Shown here piece after piece: positions 44,045-52,750 of a stretch of DNA of 64,000 nucleotides. Numbering within the stretch: the stretch's first letter is position 1; each line of letters begins with the position of its first letter. A model generated the notes under the pieces. That model ran no database searches and had not been told where the DNA came from. It saw only the letters and a list, made by a program, of their open reading frames with translations. Made by a program: the position numbers and the translations under genes. The stretch comes from an uncultured Paracoccaceae bacterium (lineage in GTDB: Bacteria > Pseudomonadota > Alphaproteobacteria > Rhodobacterales > Rhodobacteraceae): positions 1-64,000 of the forward strand of contig CANLVD010000004.1 in NCBI GenBank assembly GCA_947494445.1. The letters run 5' to 3'.

Positions 44045-45210
44045 GCGGTTTCGTCCTCCTGAGGCCTGAAGAAGGCCAGTCCGACAAATGTCTGGTTAAC
44101 ATGTACGCCACAATGCTGTTCGCCGTAGGTGTTGAACCCGATCACCCGATGCCTGCGCAGCACCTGCGAGGTCTCGGCCAGCATGTTCTTCTGCTCGATT
44201 TCCAGACGGCGCAGAACACAGTCGAAGCCAAGTATGAAATCGGGCGCATTGGCATGATCATCCCGCACCGCAAGGCCATTGTCCAGCGTCTCTAGTATCT
44301 CGTTTCCATGGCCGAGCGTCAGCACCAGACCATCGTCGATGGCACACAGAAACGCCAGCGCCCCGTCAGGCTCGACCTGCTGAATGGCGCGCACATGCCA
44401 AGCCTGACCGCTGTGCACGAGAACCGGATTCTCCGCAAAAATCTCGGGCGATAGATCCTCAAGCGCGCAGCCCACCAGACGGGCGTATTCCGATGCCGCA
44501 GGCGCGCCGTTGATCTCCTGCACGAGGCGTTCTTCGGGATGGGCGCGGGTGACCACCATCTGCTTGGATGTGGGCGAGAAATGATCAAACCCGATGCCCT
44601 GAAACGGCAGATTGGTCTCCAGCATCAGCACTAAAGCCGCATCGGGGTAAAACCGCCCGTCGCAGAACACAAAGGTCTCGTCAAAGGCCAGTCCGTTGCC
44701 AGCCGAGCCGCCAAAGACCTGCGTGTCGCGCAAACCTGCCTCCAGAGCCGTGACCAGCAGATCTTCCTGCTTCGACAACCCGTCCGAGAACAAAAGCGCC
44801 AGCCGCTGCCAGTCCGGCTTGGTGCCCAGCGCCTCTTCCAACTGCCGGGCCACGGTCGCAGTGCCTTCGATCGATACCGGCCTGAGCGGGTGAATGAGCG
44901 ATGCCTCACCGCGAAAATGCGCCCGAGGCAGGGCGACCAGCATCAGCGTGCCATCCTCATACCCCAAAGGCGTGATCTGACCTGCGGTGGTGCAACCATA
45001 CACCGGCAGGTCTGCGAGGTGGGTGTTCAGTGCTGCCGCCGTCCGGTCCAGATCCAGCCCACTGGGGACAAAGACCAGCACAAGCCCTGCGCTTGTCAGG
45101 TCAAGCTGCGCTGCCGCTTCGCCGACGGCCTCATCGGGAATGCGGGCCTTTGATACTCCGACCTGCGGCAAGCGCGCCAGAAACCGGGCCTGCGGCACGA
45201 TGCGGTTCAT
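44041..45210 (-). CDS. FIST-domain sensory protein
   Basis: A 389-residue protein with FIST-N and FIST-C domains, a ligand-binding sensory module of signal-transduction proteins often found beside quinoprotein regulators. It shows GCTTAGQITPLGYEDGTLM, SDGLSKQEDLLVTALEAGL and NTYGEQHCGVHVNQTFVG near the end. No signal peptide. The ATG 45210 is one base after the response-regulator stop, and its stop overlaps the kinase start. It probably passes a metabolite signal to the kinase; the ligand is not known. Confidence 0.87.
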   Translation of the reverse strand: MNRIVPQARFLARLPQVGVSKARIPDEAVGEAAAQLDLTSAGLVLVFVPSGLDLDRTAAALNTHLADLPVYGCTTAGQITPLGYEDGTLMLVALPRAHFRGEASLIHPLRPVSIEGTATVARQLEEALGTKPDWQRLALLFSDGLSKQEDLLVTALEAGLRDTQVFGGSAGNGLAFDETFVFCDGRFYPDAALVLMLETNLPFQGIGFDHFSPTSKQMVVTRAHPEERLVQEINGAPAASEYARLVGCALEDLSPEIFAENPVLVHSGQAWHVRAIQQVEPDGALAFLCAIDDGLVLTLGHGNEILETLDNGLAVRDDHANAPDFILGFDCVLRRLEIEQKNMLAETSQVLRRHRVIGFNTYGEQHCGVHVNQTFVGLAFFRPQEDETA

Positions 45211-45211
45211 C

Positions 45212-45931
45212 TCAAAGGGTCTCCTGCGCTCCGGTCTCCGCGCGCTCGGACCGGCCGACATCCAGATTGGCCGCGTTCACCAGAACCGCGGCCTGCGTCC
45301 GGTTGTGCACCCCAAGCCGCCGAAGCAAAGCCGTGATATGCGCTTTCACCGTCGCCTCGGCCAGGCTCAGCTCATAGGCGATCTGCTTGTTCGGCTTGCC
45401 GTCACAGATCAGCCGCATGATCCGGCTTTGCTGAGGTGTCAGCGCCGCGATCTTCTGGGCGATCTGCAAACTGCTGGGCTCTTCATCCGCGCTGCGGCTC
45501 GACGGCTTGTAGCCCTGCGGCAGGAACCGCCGCCCTTCGCTAACCTCCATCAGCGCTTCCTTCAGCACCGTATGAGAGGCATCCTTGGGCACAAACCCGG
45601 CCGCCCCGGCGGACAACAGTGCATGAACCGTATCAGGCGAATTTTCAGCAGAAATCACCAGCACCGGCACATCGGGCATCTTGCCCTTGATCTTGAAAAA
45701 CCCGCTCAACCCCGTCACATCCGGCAGGTTCAGATCCAGCATGATCAGATCGGGCGACACCCGCTGGCTGACGATCTTCATCGCATCACTGAGCGAGGTC
45801 GCCGTGCGAATGGTCTTGGCTGCAAACATCTTGGACAGGGTCGAGGCCAGCGCGTCGCAATAGAGCGGATGATCATCAATCACCAGAATGGAGTCGATTT
45901 CGACCCGGCTGTGATTTTCACCTTTGTGCAT
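45212..45931 (-). CDS. LuxR-family response regulator
   Basis: A 239-residue NarL/FixJ-type regulator. The receiver domain has DD in LVIDDHPLYC and phosphoacceptor Asp in LIMLDLNLPDVTG near residue 66. The C-terminal HTH is ALTPQQSRIMRLICDGKPNK then QIAYELSLAEATVKAHITAL. It resembles FlhR/ErbR-type regulators that control alcohol or formaldehyde oxidation. It is the first gene of the regulator operon (FIST and kinase follow) next to the XoxF island, so it probably activates xoxF and partners; that is inference. Confidence 0.9.
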   Translation of the reverse strand: MHKGENHSRVEIDSILVIDDHPLYCDALASTLSKMFAAKTIRTATSLSDAMKIVSQRVSPDLIMLDLNLPDVTGLSGFFKIKGKMPDVPVLVISAENSPDTVHALLSAGAAGFVPKDASHTVLKEALMEVSEGRRFLPQGYKPSSRSADEEPSSLQIAQKIAALTPQQSRIMRLICDGKPNKQIAYELSLAEATVKAHITALLRRLGVHNRTQAAVLVNAANLDVGRSERAETGAQETL

Positions 45932-46087
45932 TCTGGACCCTCTCAGTGGACTTCAAGTTTAGGGTCAACCCTGCAAGACGTGCAAGCCTGTTGGAAATTA
46001 CATCAGACTAAAGCACTAGGTCGCAGGCAGACCAGTGTGCCACCAATGGCCTTTCCTGCCTGCCGAATTATTCAGCATCTTGCGGGG

Positions 46088-46116
46088 TTTGGTCGATTTT
46101 TGACCAAAAGGTCCAA
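46088..46116. promoter_or_regulatory. RutR-like operator upstream of the nucleobase transporter operon
   Basis: TTTGGTC (46088-46094), GACCAAA (46102-46108) and AGGTCCAA (46109-46116) form overlapping inverted half-sites. TTGACCAAAAGGTCCA at 46100-46115 fits the RutR consensus TTGACCA-NN-TGGTCAA at 12 of 14 specified bases. It lies 70-98 bp before the start of the BMP gene and 157-185 bp from the response-regulator start on the other strand. Confidence 0.55.
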
Positions 46117-46185
46117 AAAATTCGGGACAAACCCGACAGGACCATTAAGCTGGCCCGCAAGAAACCAACCACGAGAGGGATACCC

Positions 46186-47175
46186 ATGTCATTGATCAAG
46201 ATGACCCGCCGCGCAGCCGTTGGCCTGATGGCGGGCGCGGGACTTTTGGCTAGCGCCAGCTTTGCTTCGGCCGAGGCGATCAAAGTGGCCGCGATCTACA
46301 CACTACCGGTCGAGCAGCAATGGATCAGCCGCATTCACAAGGCGCTCAACGCCGCTGCCGAACGCGGCGACATCGAATACACCTTCTCGGAAAACGTCGC
46401 CAACACCGACTACGAGCGTGTCATGCGCGAATACGCCGAGGCCGGTCAGAAGCTGATCGTGGGTGAGGTTTTCGGGCTGGAACGTGCGGCCCGCAACGTG
46501 GCCAAGGATTACGGCGACACGGCCTTTCTGATGGGGTCGTCCTTCGGTCCCAGCGGCGACAACTTCTCGGTTTTCGACAACTGGATCCACGAGCCCAGCT
46601 ATCTGTCGGGCATCGTCGCGGGCAATGCCACCGAAAGCAACCTGATCGGCATGGTCGGCGGTTACGCCATCCCCGAGGTCAACCGCCTGATGCATGCGTT
46701 CATGGACGGTGCCCGCTCGGTCAATCCGGACGTCAAGTTCCTCGTGAACTTCATCGACAGCTGGTATGATCCGCCCAAAGCCAAGGAAAGCGCTTTCGCC
46801 ATGATGGATGCAGGTGCCGACATCATGTATGCGGAACGCTTCGGAGTGTCCGACGCCGCCGTAGAACGCGGTGTGAAGGCCATCGGCAACGTCATCGACA
46901 CCTCCGGCGATTATCCCGATACAATCCTTGCCTCAGCAATCTGGCACATGGAGCCGACCATCGACCGCGCCATCGCAGCCGTCAAAGGCGGCACGTTCGA
47001 GGCCTCGGACTACGGCCAGTACAGCTTCATGGGTTATGGCGGCGGATCGCTGGTGCTGGATGAGGCGCTGGTGCCAGCCGATGTCGTGGCGGCTGTGGCT
47101 GCCACTGAAGCCGAGATCATGGACGGGCTCTTCCGCGTCAATGTGAATGACGCTGCACCCCAGTCCGACAACTGA
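46186..47175 (+). CDS. BMP-family ABC transporter substrate-binding protein
   Basis: A 329-residue periplasmic binding protein (signal peptide about 1-28, ending SFASAEA) of the basic-membrane-protein family, which binds nucleosides or nucleobases. Seen are TLPVEQQWISRIHKALNAA, YADAGQK-like YAEAGQKLIVGEVFG and SLVLDEALVPADVV. ATG 46186 is preceded by GAGAGGG. It begins an operon with ATPase, two permeases, a cytosine-deaminase-like enzyme and a GntR regulator. The combination points to pyrimidine or purine uptake; the exact ligand is not readable. Confidence 0.9.
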   Translation: MSLIKMTRRAAVGLMAGAGLLASASFASAEAIKVAAIYTLPVEQQWISRIHKALNAAAERGDIEYTFSENVANTDYERVMREYAEAGQKLIVGEVFGLERAARNVAKDYGDTAFLMGSSFGPSGDNFSVFDNWIHEPSYLSGIVAGNATESNLIGMVGGYAIPEVNRLMHAFMDGARSVNPDVKFLVNFIDSWYDPPKAKESAFAMMDAGADIMYAERFGVSDAAVERGVKAIGNVIDTSGDYPDTILASAIWHMEPTIDRAIAAVKGGTFEASDYGQYSFMGYGGGSLVLDEALVPADVVAAVAATEAEIMDGLFRVNVNDAAPQSDN

Positions 47176-47184
47176 GATCAGACC

Positions 47185-47214
47185 GGCGCGGGCGGGTCAG
47201 ACCCTGCCCGCGCC
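47185..47214 (+). terminator. Stem-loop between the BMP gene and its ATPase gene
   Basis: GGCGCGGGC (47185-47193) pairs with GCCCGCGCC (47206-47214). The flanking GG/CC extends the stem around a short loop, followed by CTTTCA. It is probably a partial terminator or mRNA stabiliser that keeps the binding protein in excess over membrane components. Confidence 0.6.
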
Positions 47215-47223
47215 CTTTCACTC

Positions 47224-48723
47224 ATGACCCCTGTCCTGTCCCTTAAGAACCTGACCAAACGCTTCGGCCCGGTGCTGGCCGCCGATGACATCAGCCTTGA
47301 TCTGATGCATGGCGAGGTGCTGGCCCTTCTGGGCGAAAACGGCGCGGGCAAGACCACCCTGATGAACATGCTCTTTGGCCAGTATGTACCTGATGCCGGC
47401 AGCGTTGAGGTGTTCGATGCAGGCCAGCCCCGCACATTGCCAGCGGGCAACGCACAGGCCGCCATTGATGCGCGCATCGGCATGGTGCACCAGCATTTCA
47501 CACTGGCCGAAAACCTCAGCGTTCTGGACAGCGTGGTGCTGGGCGCTGAACCACTCTGGTCGTTCCGCCGCGCCCTTTCACCCGCGCGCACGCGCCTGAC
47601 CGACCTGATGACCCGCTCCGGCCTGACTGTACCGCTTGATGCCAAGATCTCCGCGCTGACCGTGGGCGAGCGGCAACGGGTCGAAATCCTCAAGGCACTC
47701 TATCGTGACGTCCGCGTCCTTGTGCTTGACGAGCCAACGGCCGTTCTGACCCCGCAAGAGGCCGATGGCCTGTTCGCGGCACTGCGCACCATGGTCGCAG
47801 ACGGCCTTTCGGTCATTTTCATCTCGCATAAACTGCGGGAAGTGCTGGCCTTCTCCGACCGCATTATGGTCCTGCGCCACGGGAAGGCCGTGGGCGAGAT
47901 GCCAACGGCAGAAGCTGACGCCGCCCGGATCATCCGCATGATGGTGGGCGAGGATCACAAAATGCCCGACCGTAGCCCAGGCACGCCGGGCGATCTGCGT
48001 CTGCACTTGCAAAACCTCTCTACCAGCGGCACGCGGCCCCTGCGCAACGTCACCCTTGATGCCCATGGCGGGCAGATCATCGGCATCGCGGGCGTCTCGG
48101 GCAACGGCCAGACCACGCTTGCACAGGTCATCTCGGGATTGGAGCAGCCCAGCGCGGGAAGCCTGTCCATCCAGGGGCAGACAATCGACCGGCTGACACC
48201 AAAATCCGCTCTGGCCCACAAGATCGGCCGCATCCCGGAAGACCGCCACCACGACGGCATCGTGCCCGCGCTGACAGTCGCCGAAAACCTTGTGCTGGAG
48301 CGTCTTGATGACAGCGACGTGCAGCACTTTGGCTTTCTGCGCAAATCGGGTATCGCGGAAAATGCCGCAAGACTGAGCAGCGCTTATGACGTGCGCGGCC
48401 CCGGGATCGCTGCCCGCGCGGCACTGCTCTCGGGAGGCAATATCCAGAAGCTGATCCTTGCCCGTGTGATCGAAGCGGCCCCAGATGTGATCCTTGCCAA
48501 CCAACCGACACGTGGCCTTGATTTCCGCGCCGCCGCCGAGATCAGCCGCCGCCTGATCGAGGCGCGTGACCGGGGTGCCGCCGTCATCCTGATCTCCGAG
48601 GATCTGGACGAGGTTCTGGCACTTTCCGACCGCATCTTCGTGATGCACGACGGCCATTGCCTTGAGACAGACAGCCGCGACCGCACCGACATCGGCTATG
48701 CCATGGCAGGGGAAGCCGCATGA
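47224..48723 (+). CDS. ABC transporter ATPase with two nucleotide-binding domains
   Basis: A 499-residue ATPase of the sugar/nucleoside uptake type with two ABC domains. The first Walker A is GENGAGKTTL (about residue 38) with Walker B VLVLDEPTAVL. The second domain has GVSGNGQTTLAQ and VILANQPTRGLD (degenerate signature SGGNIQKLILAR). It is the energy subunit for the two permeases that follow; its stop overlaps the first permease start (ATGA). Confidence 0.94.
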   Translation: MTPVLSLKNLTKRFGPVLAADDISLDLMHGEVLALLGENGAGKTTLMNMLFGQYVPDAGSVEVFDAGQPRTLPAGNAQAAIDARIGMVHQHFTLAENLSVLDSVVLGAEPLWSFRRALSPARTRLTDLMTRSGLTVPLDAKISALTVGERQRVEILKALYRDVRVLVLDEPTAVLTPQEADGLFAALRTMVADGLSVIFISHKLREVLAFSDRIMVLRHGKAVGEMPTAEADAARIIRMMVGEDHKMPDRSPGTPGDLRLHLQNLSTSGTRPLRNVTLDAHGGQIIGIAGVSGNGQTTLAQVISGLEQPSAGSLSIQGQTIDRLTPKSALAHKIGRIPEDRHHDGIVPALTVAENLVLERLDDSDVQHFGFLRKSGIAENAARLSSAYDVRGPGIAARAALLSGGNIQKLILARVIEAAPDVILANQPTRGLDFRAAAEISRRLIEARDRGAAVILISEDLDEVLALSDRIFVMHDGHCLETDSRDRTDIGYAMAGEAA

Positions 48724-49787
48724 TCGAGATTGTCCCGCGCGAGACCACAAGACCGCTTCTGACTGCGCTCATCCCTGTGATCGCAGCATTGGCGGCACTG
48801 GCGCTTGCCGCCATTCCGCTTCTGGCCGCCGGTGCGCCGCTCCTGCAGGCCTACAAGCAGATGTTCCTCGGCGTTTTCGGCTCGTTCTTCACCTTCACCG
48901 AGATGCTGACCCGCGCCACGCCGCTGATCTTCACCGGTCTGGCCGCGGCGATCGCCTTTCGCGCAAAGCTCTGGAACATCGGTGGCGAGGGGCAGCTTTA
49001 CCTCGGCGCACTTGCCGCTGTCTGGATCGGAACCGGCATGATCGACGGGCCACCTGCCCTGATGATCCCGCTGGTATTGCTGGCAGGCGCCATTGCGGGC
49101 GGGCTCGGCATGCTCGGCCCCGCCATCCTGAAGCTTCGGTTCGGCGCCGATGAGGTCGTCACCTCCCTTCTGTTGAATTTCATCATCCTGATCTTCGTGC
49201 AAATGATGCTGGAAGGCCCGTTCAAGGATCCCATGGGTCTGGGCTGGCCGCAATCCGAGCCGATCATCGACGCGGCCATCCTGCCCGGCCTGTTTGAACG
49301 GATGCGGCTTCATGCAGGCTTTCTTCTGGCCATCGGCACGGCCCTGATCACCTGGATCATCACGGCCCTGACTGTCTGGGGGCTGAAAGCGCGTGCCGTG
49401 GGCGAAAACGCCGCTGCCGCACGTCACGCAGGCATCGGCGTTACCCGCCTGATGCTGATCGTGGCCTTTGCCTCTGGCGCGCTGGCCGGACTTGCGGGTG
49501 TGTCCGAAGTGGCCGGGCTGAAGGGCTATCTCACATCCGATCTCTCACCTGGTTTCGGCTATGCGGGCATCGTGGTGGCCATGCTTGCGCGCCTCTCGCC
49601 CATCGGCGTGGTGCTTGCCGCAATCTATGTGGCGTCCGTGTTCGTCGGTGCCGACAGCATGAGCCGCGCAATGGGCGTCTCAAGCTTTCTGGCCGACCTG
49701 ACGGTCTCCCTGTCGCTCATCTGCGTGCTGCTTGGCGGGTTCTTCGCGCAATTCCGGCTGCGGTTCAGGGGCGCGCAAACCCCATGA
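48720..49787 (+). CDS. ABC transporter permease (nucleoside/nucleobase uptake, subunit 1)
   Basis: A 355-residue permease of the branched/BMP-type (BPD_transp_2) family with about nine hydrophobic segments. The coupling region GENAAAARHAGIGVTRLMLI lies near residue 225. It pairs with the next permease and the two-domain ATPase. It starts at the ATG overlapping the ATPase stop and ends overlapping the next start. Confidence 0.93.
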   Translation: MIEIVPRETTRPLLTALIPVIAALAALALAAIPLLAAGAPLLQAYKQMFLGVFGSFFTFTEMLTRATPLIFTGLAAAIAFRAKLWNIGGEGQLYLGALAAVWIGTGMIDGPPALMIPLVLLAGAIAGGLGMLGPAILKLRFGADEVVTSLLLNFIILIFVQMMLEGPFKDPMGLGWPQSEPIIDAAILPGLFERMRLHAGFLLAIGTALITWIITALTVWGLKARAVGENAAAARHAGIGVTRLMLIVAFASGALAGLAGVSEVAGLKGYLTSDLSPGFGYAGIVVAMLARLSPIGVVLAAIYVASVFVGADSMSRAMGVSSFLADLTVSLSLICVLLGGFFAQFRLRFRGAQTP

Positions 49788-50728
49788 TCGATATCCTGCA
49801 AATCTTCCTGTCCGAAAGCTTCTGGGCCGCCAGCCTGCGCATCGCATCACCACTTATCTTCGGCGTCCTCGGCGCGCTTCTGTGCGAGCGTTCCGGTGTT
49901 CTGAACCTCGGGATCGAGGGCATCTTCGTGGTCGGTGCAATGACAGGCTGGATGGCCGTCTGGCTGGGTGCGGGTCTTTGGGGCGGAGTTCTGGCAGCCG
50001 CCCTTGCAGGCGCGCTATTCGGACTTCTGCACGCCATCCTGACTGTGCCCTTCGGCCTGTCACAACATGTCTCGGGCCTTGGCATCACACTCTTTGCCAC
50101 CTCGGTGGCCTCATTTACCTATCGCACGGCACTGCCGGACGTGACCTCGCCGCCCCGGATCGAGCCGTTTCGCGCCATGGACATCCCCATCCTGTCAGAC
50201 CTGCCCTTCCTCGGCCCGGTCCTGTTCCAGCAGACGCCCATGACCGTGCTGGCGCTGGTGCTTGTCCTTGTGGTCTGGTGGGTCATGGACCGCAGCGCGC
50301 TTGGCGTGGCGATCAAGGCCGTGGGTGACAATCCGGATGCGGTCAACGCACAAGGCCTGTCGGTCGTGGGCCTGCGCATGGGCGCGGTCGTTGCGGGCTC
50401 TGCACTGATGGCCTTGGGAGGTGCGTTCCTGACCATGTCGGCCTTTGACGCCTTTTTCTTCGGCATGGTCAACGGACGCGGCTGGATCTGCATCGCACTG
50501 GTGATCTTTGCCTCATGGCAACCGGGCAAGGCACTTCTGGGCGCGTTGCTGTTCGGCATGTTCGACGCGCTGCAAGTTCGCCTCCAGACCGAGGCCGGCA
50601 GCTTCATCCCCGGTCAGGTCTTCCTGATGATCCCCTACATCCTGTCGATCGTGGCCCTTGTCATCGCCGCGCGCCGCGCCGACTATCCCCGCGCCCTTCT
50701 CACACCATGGCGCAAGGGCCAGCGATAG
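49784..50728 (+). CDS. ABC transporter permease (nucleoside/nucleobase uptake, subunit 2)
   Basis: A 314-residue permease of the same family with about eight hydrophobic segments; LNLGIEGIFVVGAMTGWMAV near the N-terminus and the cytoplasmic VGDNPDAVNAQGLSVVGL coupling block are typical. It is translationally coupled to the first permease (ATGA) and ends 10 bp before the deaminase-like gene. The two permeases form the transmembrane path. Confidence 0.93.
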   Translation: MIDILQIFLSESFWAASLRIASPLIFGVLGALLCERSGVLNLGIEGIFVVGAMTGWMAVWLGAGLWGGVLAAALAGALFGLLHAILTVPFGLSQHVSGLGITLFATSVASFTYRTALPDVTSPPRIEPFRAMDIPILSDLPFLGPVLFQQTPMTVLALVLVLVVWWVMDRSALGVAIKAVGDNPDAVNAQGLSVVGLRMGAVVAGSALMALGGAFLTMSAFDAFFFGMVNGRGWICIALVIFASWQPGKALLGALLFGMFDALQVRLQTEAGSFIPGQVFLMIPYILSIVALVIAARRADYPRALLTPWRKGQR

Positions 50729-50738
50729 GAGAGCCCTT

Positions 50739-52010
50739 ATGACCGATCTTCTGATCAAGAACGCCACTCTGCCCGATGGCCGCACTGGCATCGACATTGC
50801 CTGCAACAAGGGCCTGATCACCGGGCTTGAGCCGGGCATTACGACAGAAGCCGGTCAGGAGATCGATGCCGGTGGATTGCTCGTGGCCCCGCCCTTTGTC
50901 GATCCACATTTCCACATGGACGCAACCCTGTCGCGCGGCACACCCCGGATGAATGTCTCGGGAACGCTTTTGGAGGGCATAGCGCTCTGGGGCGAGCTGA
51001 AAGAGATCCAGACCATCGACATGATCATTGAGCGCGCGCTTGCCTATTGCGATCTGGCTGTGGCCAAGGGCATCGGCGCGATCCGCACCCATGTGGACAC
51101 CTGCGACGATCCGCTGACCGGCGTGCAGGCGCTGTTACAGGTCCGCGAACAGGTCAAACCCTATCTCGATCTGCAACTGGTGGCCTTCCCGCAGGATGGC
51201 GTCTTGCGCGACCCGACCGCCATGGACAACACCATCCGTGCGCTCGACATGGGCGTTGATGTGGTCGGCGGCATTCCGCATTTCGAACGCACCATGGCCG
51301 ATGGCACTGCATCCGTCACGGCGCTGTGCGAAATCGCGGCGGAGCGCGGCCTGATGGTCGATATGCATTGCGATGAAAGCGACGACCCCCTGTCCCGCCA
51401 TGTGGAAATGCTGGCTTTTGAGACCACGCGCCTTGGCCTGCAGGGTCGGGTGACCGGCTCGCATCTGACCTCCATGCATTCGATGGACAATTACTATGTC
51501 TCTAAACTGATCCCGCTGATGGTGGAGGCCGGTCTGCACGCCCTGCCCAATCCGGCCATCAACATCATGTTGCAGGGCCGCCATGACACCTATCCCAAAC
51601 GCCGCGGCATGACCCGCGTGCGGGAATTGCGCGACGCCGGGCTGAACGTCGGCTTCGGCTCGGATTGCATGATGGATCCGTGGTATTCGCTCGGTCAGGC
51701 TGACATGCTCGACATCGCATGGATGGCGCTGCACGTCGGCCAGCTGTCCTCCATGGATGACATGCGCTGGTGCTTTGATGCGGTCACGGAGAACTCCGCC
51801 CGGATCATGGGGCTAGAAGGCTACGGTCTGGCCATCGGCAAGCCCGCCCATTTCAACCTGCTGCACGCAAGCGATCCGATAGACGCAATCCGCCAGCGCG
51901 CGACACGACTGAAAGTGGTCCGCGCCGGCAAGGTCATCGCCGAGACGCCCGCGCCCATCGCAGCGCTGTCCCTGCCCAACCGCCCGGGCAGCGCCAATCC
52001 GATTGTCTGA
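50739..52010 (+). CDS. cytosine-deaminase-family amidohydrolase
   Basis: A 423-residue amidohydrolase closest to cytosine deaminase CodA. Zinc ligands H57 and H59 are in VDPHFHMD, H210 is in VDMHCDESDD with the catalytic E213, and D309 is in GFGSDCMMDPWY. Q152 (VAFPQDG) and GRHDTYPKRRG match CodA. In Escherichia coli CodA the D309-C310 segment is His-Asp-Asp; here it is Ser-Asp-Cys, so residue 310 (CodA Asp314, which contacts the base) is replaced. The substrate may therefore be a different pyrimidine or a related lactam. ATG 50739 follows AGGAGAGCC. It is in the transporter operon. Confidence 0.88.
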   Translation: MTDLLIKNATLPDGRTGIDIACNKGLITGLEPGITTEAGQEIDAGGLLVAPPFVDPHFHMDATLSRGTPRMNVSGTLLEGIALWGELKEIQTIDMIIERALAYCDLAVAKGIGAIRTHVDTCDDPLTGVQALLQVREQVKPYLDLQLVAFPQDGVLRDPTAMDNTIRALDMGVDVVGGIPHFERTMADGTASVTALCEIAAERGLMVDMHCDESDDPLSRHVEMLAFETTRLGLQGRVTGSHLTSMHSMDNYYVSKLIPLMVEAGLHALPNPAINIMLQGRHDTYPKRRGMTRVRELRDAGLNVGFGSDCMMDPWYSLGQADMLDIAWMALHVGQLSSMDDMRWCFDAVTENSARIMGLEGYGLAIGKPAHFNLLHASDPIDAIRQRATRLKVVRAGKVIAETPAPIAALSLPNRPGSANPIV

Positions 52011-52079
52011 GCGCTTTCAGGCAGTCGCCTTTTCCAAAACCCTGCGCTAGGTTTGCCTCAAACACTGGAGGGCGGCGTC

Positions 52080-52748
52080 TTGAAACCTGAGCAGACCAGC
52101 GCGGATCGCGTCTATCACGCCGTGCGTGACATGGCCGTCGCCTTTGCCTTCAAGCCGTCCGAGCGGATCGTGGAAGGTGCCCTCGCCAGCGATCTGGGCA
52201 CCAGTCGCACGCCATTGCGCGAGGCGCTGAACCGTCTGGCGGCCGAGGGCTTCCTGACCTTCCAGCCCGGTCAGGGGTTCTTCTGTCGATCCCTTGGCCC
52301 TGATGACATTCTGGACCTGTATGAAGCACGCCTTGCCGTCGAGTGCGAAGGTGCGCGACTGGCAGCCATTCGCGCGGACGGTGCAGGCATCACCGCTCTG
52401 AGGACGTTTTTGCAGGAAACCGAGCACCAGTATCGCGACGGCACGCCCGTGGAAGTGCTGCTCGATCTCGACGAGCGCTTTCACGTGCAGGTCATCCGCC
52501 TCTCGGGCAATTCCGAGTTGGAACGGATGCTGATGAACCTCAACGCCCGTCTCAGATTCGTGCGCTGGATCGACATGGAAGACTGGCGCGGCGTCACACC
52601 GGGCCATCACACCGGCATTGTCGAGGCGCTGGCCACAGGCGATCCGGAAGCCTCGCAACAGGCCATGCGCGAGCACATCACCCGCAGGCGTGAGCAAGCG
52701 ACCGCAGCCGTGCAGAAGGCTTTTGCGAAGCTTTACGTGCCGGGCTAG
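52080..52748 (+). CDS. GntR-family (FCD domain) transcriptional regulator
   Basis: A 222-residue regulator with winged helix (GALASDLGTSRTPLREALNR) and C-terminal FCD domain. The probable metal ligands of the FCD (Asp/His) lie in DLDERFHVQVIRLSG, GHHTGIVEALATGD and MREHITRRR. The TTG at 52080 behind GGAGGGCGGCGTC is preferred; another TTG 27 bases upstream is less likely. It follows the deaminase gene by 69 bp on the same strand and ends 3 bp from the racemase gene (convergent). The target may be its own operon or the divergent region at 53.5 kb. Confidence 0.88.
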   Translation: MKPEQTSADRVYHAVRDMAVAFAFKPSERIVEGALASDLGTSRTPLREALNRLAAEGFLTFQPGQGFFCRSLGPDDILDLYEARLAVECEGARLAAIRADGAGITALRTFLQETEHQYRDGTPVEVLLDLDERFHVQVIRLSGNSELERMLMNLNARLRFVRWIDMEDWRGVTPGHHTGIVEALATGDPEASQQAMREHITRRREQATAAVQKAFAKLYVPG

Positions 52749-52750
52749 GC

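Noticed and set aside
47578-48750. 390-residue open frame antisense to the two-domain ABC ATPase
   Set aside because: Walker and signature motifs are all on the plus strand; the antisense frame is a shadow.
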